Source: Dromiciops gliroides (Eukaryota; Chordata; Mammalia; Microbiotheria; Microbiotheriidae). From it: a DNA stretch of 64,000 nt. Both the position numbers and the translations under genes were made by a program. The notes beneath the pieces were generated by a model, which saw nothing but the letters and a program-made list of their open reading frames with translations, searched no databases and was not told the DNA's origin. Each line of letters begins with the position of its first letter. Positions within the stretch are counted from its first letter, which is position 1. This document shows positions 54,485 through 64,000 of this stretch, in pieces. The DNA is taken from assembly GCF_019393635.1 (NCBI RefSeq), contig NC_057866.1, positions 226,203,359-226,267,358 on the forward strand, written 5' to 3'.

Positions 54485-55413
54485 TCCCCTATTCCCATTT
54501 CAGAGTTGAAAGCACCTTGGCAGCCGATCCCCAAGACAACACACCCAGAATGTGGTGACTGAACCTTTCCTCGTGAAGGGCAATCTGAGACAGCCCAATC
54601 CTCTTTTGGACAACTCTAATTGTCAGGAATTTTTTTCCTGTTCTATTCCTGTTCTATTTCCTGAATTTGACTCTGCAACCTCCACCCATTGTTTGTGGTT
54701 CTGCTCTGTTAGGCCCAAAGAGAACAAAGAATAATCAATGTTCCACATGACAGCCCTTTAAATACCTGATCATATCCTCCTCTGCCCCATTCCTCTCATC
54801 ATCTGACTAAACATCAATTCCATCAAACTCCCTAGGCTGCATAGACTCAAGGCCCTGTACCATTCTTGTTGCCCTCTACCCAATGATCTGCAGCTTATCA
54901 AAGTCCTTCCTGGGGCAGCTAGGTGGCACAGTGGATGAAGCACCGGCCTTGGATTCAGGAGGACCTGAGTTCAAATCCAGCCTCAGACACTTGACACTTG
55001 CCAGCTGTGTGACCTTGGGCAAGTCACTTAACCCCAATTGCCTCACAAAAAAAAAAGTCCTTCCTAAAATGGGGTGGCCAGAACTGAACGCCAAACATCA
55101 GATGCAGCCTGACCAGAACCTGGTACACAAGATTATCATTGCCTAGGCCTGGAGGATATGCCTCTCAATGCAACCCAAGATCCCATTCATTCATTTTGGG
55201 GCTACCATATTACACTGTTGACCCATGTTGAGCTTGGAGTACACTAACCTCCAGCCCCAAATCTTTTTCAGACAAGCAGCTGTCTAACGATATCTCCCTC
55301 CTCCTGAACTCAAGAAGTCAATTTCTCCTATTCAAGTATAAAACTTTACATTTATCTCTATTAAATACCATCTTCTTAGATTTGGCCCAATGTTCTAGCC
55401 CCATTTTTAAAAC
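54485..55413 (-). mobile_element. L3/CR1 LINE 3' region hosting nested SINEs
   Basis: A long old CR1/L3 3' region (antisense on the plus strand): TTTAAATACCTGATCATATC, CAGAACTGAACGCCAAACAT, TCAGCCCCAAATCTTTTTC-type and ACTTTACATTTATCTCTATT follow in order across the SINE at 54912-55053. At about 0.8 kb of host sequence, it is the longest L3/CR1 piece in the window. Confidence 0.65.
54912..55053 (+). mobile_element. WSINE1-like SINE nested in L3/CR1
   Basis: Complete copy; perfect 12-bp target duplication AAAGTCCTTCCT at 54900-54911 and 55054-55065. Confidence 0.96.
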
Positions 55414-55424
55414 TACGTCACTTC

Positions 55425-55572
55425 AGGGCAGCTAGGTGGCACAGTAGATAAAGCACTGGCCCTGGATTCAGGAGGACCTGAGTTGAAATCTGACCTCAGG
55501 CACTTGACATTTATTAGCTGTGTGACCTTGGGCAAGTCACTTAACTCTCATTGCCCTGCAAAAAAAAAAAAA
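55425..55572 (+). mobile_element. WSINE1-like SINE
   Basis: Complete copy with an A tail. Flanking repeats TACGTCACTTC (55414-55424) and TACATCACTTC (55573-55583) differ only at a CpG. Confidence 0.95.
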
Positions 55573-55759
55573 TACATCACTTCTTTAAAATAGTGAACAA
55601 AACAAGCCTTAGTAGAGTTATGCTAAAATTGATAACAGGACCCTGGTGCAGGTTCAGGTAGCTGGAAGGACATAGATCTTTTTGAATTCTGTTACCTGGT
55701 ATTTTGGTTATCACTCCCAGCATTGAGTCATCTGTAAGTGTGATAAGAATGCCATCTCT

Positions 55760-55906
55760 GGGGGCAACTAGGTGGCACAGTGGATAAAGCACTGGCCCTG
55801 GATTCAGGAGGACCTGAGTTCAAATGTGGCCTCAGACAGTTGCCGCTTACTAGCTGTGTGACCCTGGGCAAATCACTTAACCCCCATTGCCCCACAAAAA
55901 CAACAA

Positions 55907-55915
<9 letters not shown>
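55760..55915 (+). mobile_element. WSINE1-like SINE
   Basis: Head GGGGCAACTAGGTGGCACAG, body with GACAGTTGCCGCTTACTAGC, A-rich tail running into (AG)n (about 55915-55939). Confidence 0.94.
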
Positions 55916-55939
<24 letters not shown>

Positions 55940-56127
55940 ATGGCTAAGCATTCACTTATCACCTCACATACCTTGGGAATGTTAGTTCTATTTGTTCCGT
56001 CCTTTTCATTCCAAAGGTCATTCTCTTGGCAGAAAAAATAGTAGCAAAAGAACACCTGAGCAGTGGGGAAGGTAATATTTTACCAATAAAGACTGAGGTA
56101 AAATTATTTGCTTAAGGTATTTTAATA

Positions 56128-56345
56128 GGCAGCCAGATGGTACAGTGGCTGGGCCTAGAGTCAAATAGACCTGAGTTCAAATCTGATCTCAGACACTTAC
56201 TAGCTGTATGACCCTGTGTGACCTGTCTGCCTCAGTTTCCTTAACTGTAAAATAGGAATTATAATAGTACCTATACAAATGAGAAAAGACATGTAAAGTG
56301 CTTAGCACAGTGCCTAGCACATAGTAGGTGCTTAATAAAGGCTTG
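56128..56345 (+). mobile_element. MIR-type SINE
   Basis: GGCAGCCAGATGGTACAGTG, TCAGACACTTACTAGCTGT, CTGTAAAATAGGAATTATAA and AGCACATAGTAGGTGCTTAA cover head, core and tail. The next SINE landed just past its 3' end. Confidence 0.8.
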
Positions 56346-56360
56346 GTCTTTCCCTCTTCT

Positions 56361-56512
56361 TTTTTTTTTTTTTTTGGCGGGGCAATGGGGGTTAAGTGAC
56401 TTGCCCAGGGTCACACAGCTAGTAAGTGTTAAGTGTCTGAGGCCGGATTTGAACTCAGGTACTCCTGAATCCAGGGCTGGTGCTTTATGCACTGCGCCAC
56501 CTAGCTGCCCCA
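56361..56512 (-). mobile_element. WSINE1-like SINE
   Basis: Inverted copy with a perfect 15-bp target duplication GTCTTTCCCTCTTCT (56346-56360 and 56513-56527). CpG positions are still intact (CACTGCGCCACC), so it is young. Confidence 0.97.
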
Positions 56513-56756
56513 GTCTTTCCCTCTTCTAAGGTCACAGAATAAGTTAGTGCCAGAATCCAAAGGTCTTCTTACCTTTCAGTTCAATGATCATTCCATTCTA
56601 CCGCATTTGCCTCATCAGGAAATATTTAGAAATGAATAACATAGTTACTTTAGTTGAATTAAAATAATTTTATGAAAATAGATTTTCAAAAAATGTAAAG
56701 CATAAAATGGATATATATTATATATGACATTTTATATGACACATTATATAATACAT

Positions 56757-56880
56757 GGGGCAGTTATGTGGCACAGTGGATAAAGTGTGGGCCCTGGATT
56801 CAGGAGGACCTGAGTTCAAATCCAGCCTCAGACACTTGACGCTTACTAGCTGTGTGCCCCACCAAAAAAAAAAAAAATCA
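56757..56880 (+). mobile_element. WSINE1-like SINE with internal deletion
   Basis: Body jumps from AGCTGTGTG directly to CCCCACC, lacking the ACCCTGGGCAAGTCACTTAA segment (about 25 bp). The perfect 16-bp target duplication ACATTATATAATACAT (56741-56756 and 56881-56896) shows it is otherwise complete. Confidence 0.95.
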
Positions 56881-56896
56881 ACATTATATAATACAT

Positions 56897-57782
56897 TCAT
56901 TTTCATTGAATGAATATTCCATTGGTATAGTAGCATATCATTTTCATTAAATGAAAATGTGTGCAATGAATATGCAATATAATAAATGAACATAACATTA
57001 ATTTTTAAAATTTCAAAGCATAAAATGAATATATAAAATGGCTATGTATGTAATATGTAATATATTTGTGGCATGCTTTGAATTTTTGAAATGATATATT
57101 ACATAAAATCATTTTAAGTCAACTAAAGCAATCCACAATTTGAATACTCTTGCAAAATAAAAAGATGAAAAAACAGAGCAGCCAGAAAAATGAGGTACCT
57201 CTGTACCCTAGCCCTGAAATGACTTTCAAGTGTTGAAGTTTTTAAAATTAAGTATACTCTCAGCAATTGGAGATTGTGGGCCATCTCCAAGGGTATTTTC
57301 CCCTGGAGGAAAAAAGGTCCCAGCCATTCTGAAGCTAATCTGTTAGCTGCTCAGCATTCATTTAAAATAACAAACTAGCCACAATTGAAGTAGTTGGAAT
57401 AAATTAATTTATTTTGCCTTAGTATCCTTGAGTAAAGGCCAATGAATGCAAACCAAAGTATTCCATTATTTACTGAAAACTCCCTGGCAGCCTTGGTCTT
57501 CCTAAGAAGCTGTGGTCTGCTCCATAAAGGTAAAGATTGGTCCATGTTTCTTTTTTTTGTACTTTTATCCTCACCTCCCAGCACAGTGCCTGTCAAATAG
57601 TAGGCACCAATTTTAAGGGTTTGTTGATTGACAACATATGGGACAATGCATAACATTAAATATATGCATATGCATATGCATATACATAAGCACATACTCA
57701 TACACAACACAAATACATATATATGTATATACACATATGCATGTTTATATTCCTTGCTACAGAGATTCTTACACTTGTTGGC
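56897..57782. other. AT-rich intron 2 sequence, no gene recognised
   Basis: Includes partly symmetrical AT-rich sequence (GAATGAATATTCCATT; TCATTTTCATTAAATGAAAATG) at 56900-57120 and an ATGCAT/ACAT simple repeat at about 57655-57740. No exon seen. Confidence 0.4.
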
Positions 57783-58230
57783 ACCTAGAAGGCACTGTAG
57801 AAAGAACACCGGACTTCAAGTCAGGAAGACTTGAGTTCAAATCCAACCTCAGATTCTTACTAGCTTTAGAATGAGGATAATACTAGCACCTACCTTTGAA
57901 AATTATTGTGAGGATAATATTTGTTATGTACTTTGCAAATCTTAGAGCACTATATAAATGCAAGCTATTATTAATGAGAAAGAGATCGTATTTATGAATG
58001 AAAGAAGGAAACAAGTGTTTAAGCACCTACTATGTGCTGGGCATTTGAACCTTACAACAAACCCAGAAGTAGGTACTACTATTATTCCCATTCTACAGTT
58101 AAGAAAACTAAGGTAGTCAGTGACTTACCCAAGGACAAAGAGCTAGTAAGTATCTGAGACCTGATTTGATCTCAGCTCAGCCTGTCTCAAGGACCAGCAC
58201 TCTATGCACTACACCACCTAGCTGCCTTTG
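57783..58230. mobile_element. Two MIR-type SINEs in opposite orientation
   Basis: 57783-57975 is plus (AAGTCAGGAAGACTTGAGTT; TTATTGTGAGGATAATA). 58025-58230 is minus (CACCTACTATGTGCTGGGC at its left; CACCTAGCTGCC at its right). Confidence 0.75.
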
Positions 58231-58851
58231 GGAAAAGGTTCCTAAATATATTCTTCCCTCCCAACACGCACACAGCATTAACAACATAAATAAATGCTAT
58301 TCTTTACAGAATCTGGTGGTATAAATGGGTGCTTTAGGGTCGGATATAGGGAACTAAGGAAAGTTACTTGTAGTGCAAAGCTAAAGCTATCTCAGTAATT
58401 AAAACATATTTACGAATAGCTGCATTTTTTATTGACAAAATCATAAAAGCTAAGTATCTTTATTAGATTGGTGTTTTACTCATTTTATGCAACAGAAATG
58501 GAATAGTTGAAGAGGTCCAACTAAGAGAGAAAATACCAAGATGTGTTTTTAATTAATCATATTTTTATTGATAACTATGGTTTTGCATCATATTCATTTC
58601 CTGATATACCCCCGTCCCTTCTCTCCTGCCCAGGGAGCCAAAAATTTAACTCTTTAATTGAATCATTGGTTGAAAGAGTGCAATAGTATGAATGCTTCTT
58701 TGGGGAAAAAATATAGTAATATACTTATCAATAAACATTCTATCAAGAATCATTTATACAAGAGAGGGCTTTTGTTGGGGGAAGGTGAGGGTTAGTGATA
58801 GTGATATTTTAAAAGGGAATGTCATGAAATATTTTTAAATGCATAGAAGAT
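58231..58851. other. Intron 2 sequence, no gene recognised
   Basis: T-rich sequence near 58540-58640 (TATTTTTATTGATAACTATG; CCCGTCCCTTCTCTCC) may be an old LINE 3' end on the minus strand. Nothing else can be assigned. Confidence 0.35.
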
Positions 58852-59126
58852 GCTGGGCCCCTGGTGGTCCAAGCAGTAATCCCTAATACAGGAGAGGTCG
58901 AGACTGGTGGATTGCTTCAGCTCAGGAATATGAGCTGCAGGGGCCAAGCCATTCAGCTGTTCACAATATGAGCTGCAGTACGGGCAGCAGATTGCTAAAG
59001 GTGGAACAAACCAGCCCTGGTTGGAAAAATGAAACAGGTTTAAGTTCTAGAAATGTTCTGTCAATGAAGGGCCCTTTTAGTAACCCATGCATTTCCAACC
59101 TGGGCAAGTTAGGGAGACTCAGGCTC
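58852..59126 (+). pseudogene. 7SL (SRP) RNA pseudogene
   Basis: Order and spacing follow 7SL RNA from end to end: GCTGGGCCCCTGGTGGTCCA (cf. GCCGGGCGCGGTGGC), GGTGGATTGCTTCAGCTCAG, ATGAGCTGCAG, an S-domain stretch GGTGGAACAAACCAGCCC and GGTTGGAAAAATGAAACAGG, and a terminal CCAACCTGGGCAAGTTAGGG then AGACTCAGGCTC. It is about 275 bp against roughly 300 for the functional RNA, with many substitutions and small gaps, so it is not expected to work. Internal Pol III box sequences are altered. It is in LRIT3 intron 2, opposite to the gene. Confidence 0.85.
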
Positions 59127-59451
59127 AAATAACTAGACAAACAAACCAACAAAAATACAGATAAACACACATAAATAAGGATACATAAGGATAAGGCAAG
59201 GAAAGGACAGAGAAAACCAGTCCCTGCCCCCATGAAATTCATAGTCTAACAGGGAAAACAATATGCAAACAACTACATACATATATGAGAGACACTAGGT
59301 AAAGTGGAGGTCATCTCAAAGAGAGCCAGGGGCTAAAGAGATGGCAACACCCTCAACAGTAATACAAAAGTTTGGAATGGAGGAGGATTTTGGAGGAAAA
59401 ATAATGATTTCCATCTTGAGCACATGGAGTTTAAGATGTCTATGAGACATA
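59127..59451. other. Intron 2 sequence, no gene recognised
   Basis: A-rich sequence (AAACAAACCAACAAAAATAC) follows the 7SL copy, perhaps its decayed tail. A MIR/L3-like scrap (CATGAAATTCATAGTCTAAC) follows. Confidence 0.35.
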
Positions 59452-59690
59452 AGCAGCTAGATGGATAGAGAGCTGGGTTTGGAGTCAGGAAGACCTGAGT
59501 TCAAATCCTGTCTCAGACACAAGTCACTTCACGCTGTTTGCCTCAGTTTCTTCATCTGTAAAATGAGCTGGAGAAGGAAATGGCAAACCTCTCCAGTACC
59601 TCTGCCAAGAAAATCCCCATGGACAGCATTGGTGTCCATGGTGTCAGGAAGAGTTATACATGACTGAATGACTGACAACCACAACATGGA
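59452..59690 (+). mobile_element. Mar1-type SINE
   Basis: AGCAGCTAGATGGATAGAGA, then CAGTTTCTTCATCTG and the RTE-type tail, which includes GGACAGCATTGGTGTCCATG. The tail is more diverged than in the other copies. Confidence 0.85.
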
Positions 59691-60100
59691 ACATCCAGTT
59701 TGACATGGTCAATAAACAATCAGTGATTTGAGACTGGAGGTCAGGGATAAATAAATAAACTAAGGATAGAATAATAAATAAACTTAGAATAGAATAGCAT
59801 GGAATAGAATAAGTAGAACCTAAATAAATAGACTAGGGCTGGATAAATAGATCTGAGAATTATTGGGCATCTATTCTAAATTTGAAGCCAATACCCAAAA
59901 AACATTGTGACTTGTGGAAGTGCGCTTTACATTATGCGTCATTAATTAACTAGCTACACATTTTGCAGATAATCATTTGGCAAATGGAAATGCTATCATC
60001 CTCCGAGATTTCCTCTTCACCTCCCTACAAATGTTGCTGACCAACTTTCCTCTCGTTTTCCATCTGCCATTTTTCTCAGTGCTTTGTTTTATTTCTTTGA

Positions 60101-60245
60101 TTTTTTTTTGGCAGGGCAATTGGGGTTAAGTGACTTGCCCAGGGTCATACAGCTAGTAAGTGTTAAGTGTCTGAGGCCGGATTTGAACTCAGGTACTCCT
60201 GACTCCAGGGCCAGGACTTTAACCACTGTGCCATCTAGCTGCCCC
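60101..60245 (-). mobile_element. WSINE1-like SINE
   Basis: Inverted complete copy: poly-T, GGCAGGGCAATTGGGGTTAA, ending CATCTAGCTGCCCC. Confidence 0.95.
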
Positions 60246-60289
60246 GACCTCCCTATAAATGACTGACATCTCTGGTGCTTTTTCCTTGA

Positions 60290-60475
60290 CAAAGTGCTTT
60301 CCCCTCACATTAACCTTGTGAGAAAGGTACCCTAAGTAGTATTATCCCCATTTACGGATGATCAAACTGAGATCACATGATTTTCCCTTGGTCACATGGC
60401 TAGTAAATGACAGAGCAAGTATCCAAACCCATATCTTCAAGTCTAACGTTCTTTCTATGTTCCCTGCTTTTCAAT
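60290..60475 (-). mobile_element. MIR relic
   Basis: ATTATCCCCATTTACGGATG and GGTCACATGGCTAGTAAATG are the antisense of a MIR core. Confidence 0.6.
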
Positions 60476-60892
60476 GATTAACATTCTAAGAAGGGAAGGA
60501 GGATAGATACACAAGAAACATACCAAAGTAAAGAAATATATAAAAGATTTATAAAGAGATTTATATGAGATGTATCGAATTACACATATAAACATATAAA
60601 ATTACATATGACAACATAGACACAAATATCATAGAATAGCCATGTACTTAGCTGTGGCCAATGAAATAGCAACCTGGACAGGCTGAGGAGGCAGAGCTAA
60701 CCAGTGGTCCTATTGCTAGGACCCTCTTTAAGTTCAGAGACAATTCGAAAGGAGTTTCCTTGGATGTTTTCCTCGCCCCTGCACCCCAAAGGCTCACAAA
60801 GACACTTGCCCAAAGAAATGTTTAAAGAAATCAGAGTGAAAACTAAAGTGTCCTGAGGGTAGCTTAGGACTTTATCTCTTTAAGACTTTGGA
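60476..60892. other. Intron 2 sequence, no gene recognised
   Basis: AT-rich, with ATATAAACATATAAAATTAC runs near 60540-60620; no exon or repeat named. Confidence 0.4.
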
Positions 60893-61130
60893 CCGCTAGG
60901 TGGTACAGTGGATAGAGTGCCAGGGTGGAGTTAGGGAGACATCTTCATGAGTTCAAATTTGGTCTTAGACATTTACTAGCTGTGTGACCTTGGACAAGTC
61001 ACTTAACCCTATTTGCCTCTGTTTCTCCATCTGTAAAATGAGCTGGAGAAGGGAGTGGCAAATTGCTCCAATATCTTTGCCAAGAAAACCCCGAGAATCA
61101 GACACAACTGAAATAATTCAACAACAAAAA
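60893..61130 (+). mobile_element. Mar1-type SINE
   Basis: Head GACCGCTAGGTGGTACAGTG, CTGTTTCTCCATCTG, then the RTE-type tail; the AAATGGGGTCACAAAG part is deleted (AAAACCCCGAGAATCAGAC). Confidence 0.9.
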
Positions 61131-61559
61131 CATAGGACTTCACACATAATAAACAAAATGTTTGTAAAATTGAAAAGAAACTGTGGTTGTTGATTACTGG
61201 ATTTCGAGCTAGAAGACCTGGGTTCAAAGCCTTATTCTCTGACACTTACTAGCTCTATGACCTTCCTTATCTGTAAAATAAAGAGTTTGAATGAGATTTC
61301 TTCTAAGGTCCTTTCAGCTCAAAGCTTATGATCACATTAGTATTGGGAGAGGGTTGAGCTGGCAAAAATGTTGGAAATTCAGATGTCCCAACAGGTCTTA
61401 TGTCTATGGGGACCTCTAAAAGTAGACACGCCTTGGTTCTTGAAGTTCCATGCCCAAAGAAACCCATCTCGTATTGTCCAGAGCATGAGTAGAGTATAAT
61501 AATGAGGTTAGTTCATAAGAAGTATAATCAGCAGCGGCAGCATCTCTACGGCACTTTAA
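61131..61559. other. Intron 2 sequence with MIR scrap
   Basis: A MIR-like fragment occupies about 61190-61330 (AGAAGACCTGGGTTCAAAGC; CTGACACTTACTAGCTCTAT). The rest is unassigned. Confidence 0.5.
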
Positions 61560-61820
61560 GAAAGTTTTATGTATGCTATCTCACTTGATCCTCATGACAA
61601 CCCTGTGAAGTAGGGGCTATTATTATCTCCACTTCACTTCATTTATTTATTTATTTACATGTTTATTTATATGTTATTTATATACTTTATTTATTTATTA
61701 CTTCCAAATAGAAAACTGAGGCTGAGTTTAAGTGATTTGCCCAGGATGACACAACTATTAAATGTCTGAGCCAGGATTCAAACTCAAGCATTTCTGATTC
61801 CAAGTCTGGTGCTCTAACGA
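61560..61820 (-). mobile_element. MIR-type SINE with (TTTA)n expansion
   Basis: TATCTCACTTGATCCTCATG, then a TTTATTTA expansion (about 61640-61700), then GAAAACTGAGGCTGAGTTTA and GATGACACAACTATTAAATG. The simple repeat has grown inside the element. It ends about 100 bp before the exon 2 donor. Confidence 0.7.
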
Positions 61821-61917
61821 GAACACCAAATTAAAACCACGACCATTAATGGTAGTACCTGGCACTCAGAGCCATCATCTGTGAGTGAAAAAGAAACAAA
61901 GAAACAGATGTACTTAC

Positions 61918-62393
61918 CTAATATGATTCTTGATGGTGGAAGGCCCATGCCTCTAGATACTAAATCTGCTGAGAAGTGGGTCCAGGTGTCCAAAAGGTCA
62001 GGAGGCAAAGTGGTGAGTCTGTTGCTTGATATATCCAGGTAAGTGAGATTCTTCAGGTACCTGGTGGCCTCAACTGGCACACTGATTATTCTGTTGTTGT
62101 GCAAATCCAGGGTCCGCAAATTGGGCATCTCCAGCAGAGATTCCCAGGGGAAAGCAGTCAGCAAATTGCCATCCAAACGCAGCTCATGCAGATGCTTCAG
62201 GTTATAAAAGCTGCCGGTATCAATGCTGGCCACAGAGTTGTAAGTCACCCAGAGGTACTTGAGCTCTACCAGGTAGTAGAAGGCCTCAGTGGGGATCTTT
62301 CGTATGACAGTCTTTTCTATTCGGAGCTTCATTGTGTCCACAGGAACGTTTGTAGGAATCTCATACATATCTGGGTCATTGCACAACACCAAC
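61918..62393 (-). CDS. LRIT3: LRIT3 exon 2
   Basis: A 476-bp exon carrying the leucine-rich repeats of LRIT3. After a TGCACTTAG acceptor it starts G|TTG with LVLCNDPDMYEIPTNVPVDT and continues with LRR units (VIRKIPTEAFYYLVELKYLW; FYNLKHLHELRLDGNLLTAF; MPNLRTLDLHNNRIISVP; LKNLTYLDISSNRLTTLPPD). It ends PSRIILG at a consensus donor ATTAG|GTAAGT. This is the extracellular solenoid presumed to make trans-synaptic contacts. The splice phases (in 2, out 1) join to exon 3 without a shift. The segment WTHFSADLVSRGMGLPPS is longer or different from what I recall for human; the rest is close. The exon 1 junction should supply the first two bases of the Arg codon. No 5' exon is visible up to 64000. Confidence 0.96.
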
Positions 62394-62938
62394 CTAAGTG
62401 CAGCCAAGGCAGGATGAACAAACAGAAAGAAACTTACATCCTCAAATGCCAATTCTGTGGGATTCTCTGTCCATTGGGACTCTTTCATTTAGAGTGACCT
62501 ACTTGTAAAGGGCCATTAAGTAGACATAAGTATAGATATAGGTTCACTGCCCTAAGCATGAGTTTCAAGTATAATGCTGTGGAGGGCTGTTGTTTTTTTA
62601 AAGTTCTGCAGTAATTTAATTTACTAGAATGCACTATATGCTCTTTTTAACTAATCAATAAACTAGAAGTTTTGAGTTCTAATGTCAACCTGACCAGTAA
62701 TGTACTGCATGCCCTGGGGCCACCCTAAAAGTGTTGACAATTTACTCACATATGTTAACCAGAGATAGAAAGACACTATCTAAGGGTTTAAGTCGGGAGG
62801 GATGGCAGATTTCAGAACATAGAGTTAGAAATGCTAGGTCATGTAGAACAGAGGTGTCACATTTGTGGCCTGTAGGCCCATAAAGCCCCCAACATTCCCA
62901 AATGCAGCGCAATCAAATTAAAATATAGTTCCAATCTG
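62394..62938 (-). other. LRIT3: LRIT3 intron 1, part
   Basis: No sequence with the expected exon 1 features (signal peptide followed by a CPxxCxC LRR N-cap and a GT donor in phase 2) is found from here to 64000. So the window probably stops inside intron 1. Confidence 0.6.
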
Positions 62939-63082
62939 GGGCAGCTAGGTGGTGCAGTGGATAAAGCACCGGCCCTGGATTCAGGAGGACCTTCAAATCC
63001 AGCCTCAGACACTTGACACTTACTAGCTGTGTGACCCTGGGCAAGTCATTTAACCCTCATTGCCCCACCCCTCCCCCCAAAA
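62939..63082 (+). mobile_element. WSINE1-like SINE
   Basis: Complete copy with a CCACCCCTCCCCCCAAAA tail and a 5-bp internal deletion (GACCTTCAAATCC). Target duplication AGTTCCAATCTG at 62927-62938 and 63083-63094. Confidence 0.95.
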
Positions 63083-63180
63083 AGTTCCAATCTGATTTTA
63101 ACATGTTGATGTATGAATTATATATTATGCACATATATACATACATATAATAAACATGGTTTTCTAAGTCAATATGTGGG

Positions 63181-63416
63181 CTGTTGTTCAGTCTTTTCCA
63201 ACTCATTGTGACCCCATTTGGGGTTTTCTTGGCAGAGATACTGGAGTGATTTGCCATTTCCTTTTCCAGATCATTTTGCAGAAGAGGAAACTGAGACAAA
63301 CAAGGTTAAGTGGCATGCCTAGGGTCACTCAGCTAGTAAGTGTCTGAAGCTGGATTTGAGCTCATCTTCCTGACTCTAGACCCAGGGCTCTATCCACTGT
63401 GCAACCTAGCTGCCCT
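63181..63416 (-). mobile_element. Mar1-type SINE
   Basis: Inverted copy from TGTTGTTCAGTC to CAACCTAGCTGCCCT. Target duplication AATATGTGG at about 63171-63179 and 63417-63425. Confidence 0.93.
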
Positions 63417-63425
63417 AATATGTGG

Positions 63426-64000
63426 CCCATAGGGATCCTTATATAAAATTTAGTGACCCTGCCTCCCATTTCTCTTTGAGTTTGACATCACTGGTGCTGA
63501 GGATAGAACAATAGATTTTAAGTCAGGAAGACATAGGTTAGAATCTTGTCTCAGATACTAACCCCACTAGTCCCCTGCCTCAGCTACCTCCACCCACCCC
63601 CCACTTCATCTTCCATTTGTATGTTGTCTTCCCCCATTAGCTTATAAGCTTCTTTTTCATATTCCCAGTACTTAGCATAGTGCCTGGCACATAGTAGGTA
63701 CTTAATAAATGTAAAGGCCCAAGTCCTCTTATTCCAGCTTCATTTCTTTACCATGAGATGTCAAAAGCCAAAATAGGCAATATGGTTTCATGTCTGAAGA
63801 GCCAGCCTTAAGTCAACAAGACCTGTGTTCAAGTCCAGGCTGGGACATGTACTAGCCATGCAATTCTGGGTGTAGTTCCCTAGGCCAGGGCATTTTAAAA
63901 TACAAAAGCCATACTCAGTTCCTGGACTGCCCTTTGCTGACCCTGGCACGAGGCAGCTTTCTAAGATTATAAACTGCAGAGCAGTTATATATCTACATTG
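63426..64000. other. Intron 1 sequence with MIR/L2 scraps
   Basis: An L2- or MIR-type tail (CTTAGCATAGTGCCTGGCAC, then AGTAGGTACTTAATAAATG) sits at about 63660-63715, and MIR-like text near 63800-63870. No exon found. Confidence 0.5.

Noticed and set aside
57628..57874. Ile/Cys/His-rich overlapping frames on both strands
   Set aside because: They read through the ATGCAT/ACAT simple repeat.
62099..62497. 132-codon plus-strand frame
   Set aside because: Antisense of LRIT3 exon 2.

Overview
The window is vertebrate nuclear DNA, and the repeats point to a marsupial. There are about 20 copies of a short tRNA-headed SINE of the marsupial WSINE1/SINE1 kind (head GGGCAGCTAGGTGG, body with AGCTGTGTGACCCTGGGC). 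About a dozen SINEs carry a BovB/RTE-like tail (GGAGAAGGAAATGGCAAACC), as in Mar1. RTE (BovB-like) LINE fragments, marsupial-type L1s, old MIR, L2 and L3/CR1 relics, and several LTRs are also present. The abundance of the WSINE1-like family fits an Australian marsupial, but I cannot exclude an American one from sequence alone.

The only host protein-coding gene I can support is LRIT3, on the minus strand. Exon 2 (61918-62393, leucine-rich repeats), exon 3 (39024-39329, LRR C-terminal cap plus first half of the Ig domain) and exon 4 (34843-35972, second half of Ig, Ser/Thr-rich linker, FN3, transmembrane helix, cytoplasmic tail ending -EYYC) join in frame across canonical splice sites. Exon 1 (signal peptide, LRR N-cap) is not seen and should lie beyond 64000. 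Intron 2 is about 22.6 kb and intron 3 about 3.05 kb. One kilobase past the stop codon, on the same strand, is a decayed second copy of the FN3-transmembrane part of exon 4 (33605-33905). In mammals EGF lies downstream of LRIT3; only a very weak candidate for its first exon is visible (about 22760-22885, minus).

Layout: 1-2141 is the 3' end of a provirus with its LTR, inserted in an RTE LINE (2142-5310) that an LTR and an L1 also interrupt. 6.6-14 kb holds SINEs, a nearly perfect 70-bp tandem duplication and L1 3' ends. 14.2-18.8 kb is a shattered old L1 carrying SINEs, a short processed-mRNA insertion, an L2 relic, microsatellites and a 287-nt pure polypurine tract. 18.8-34 kb has RTE, L1, L3/CR1 and LTR relics with intervening unassigned sequence. 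Intron 2 holds an ORF2-less L1 (HAL1-like, 39625-42659) abutting a longer L1 (42660-about 47930) with an intact ORF1 and a multiply broken ORF2 that lacks one catalytic aspartate codon. It also holds a 628-bp solo LTR with matching 4-bp target duplications, a 7SL RNA pseudogene, and nested SINE clusters in an L3/CR1 relic.

I did not find a novel gene system. The more unusual items are the LRIT3 exon-4 relic, the HAL1-like/L1 junction with internal duplications, the processed insertion, and the solo LTR and 7SL copies. Identities are from reading the sequence and from memory of the families; no alignment or database search was run.
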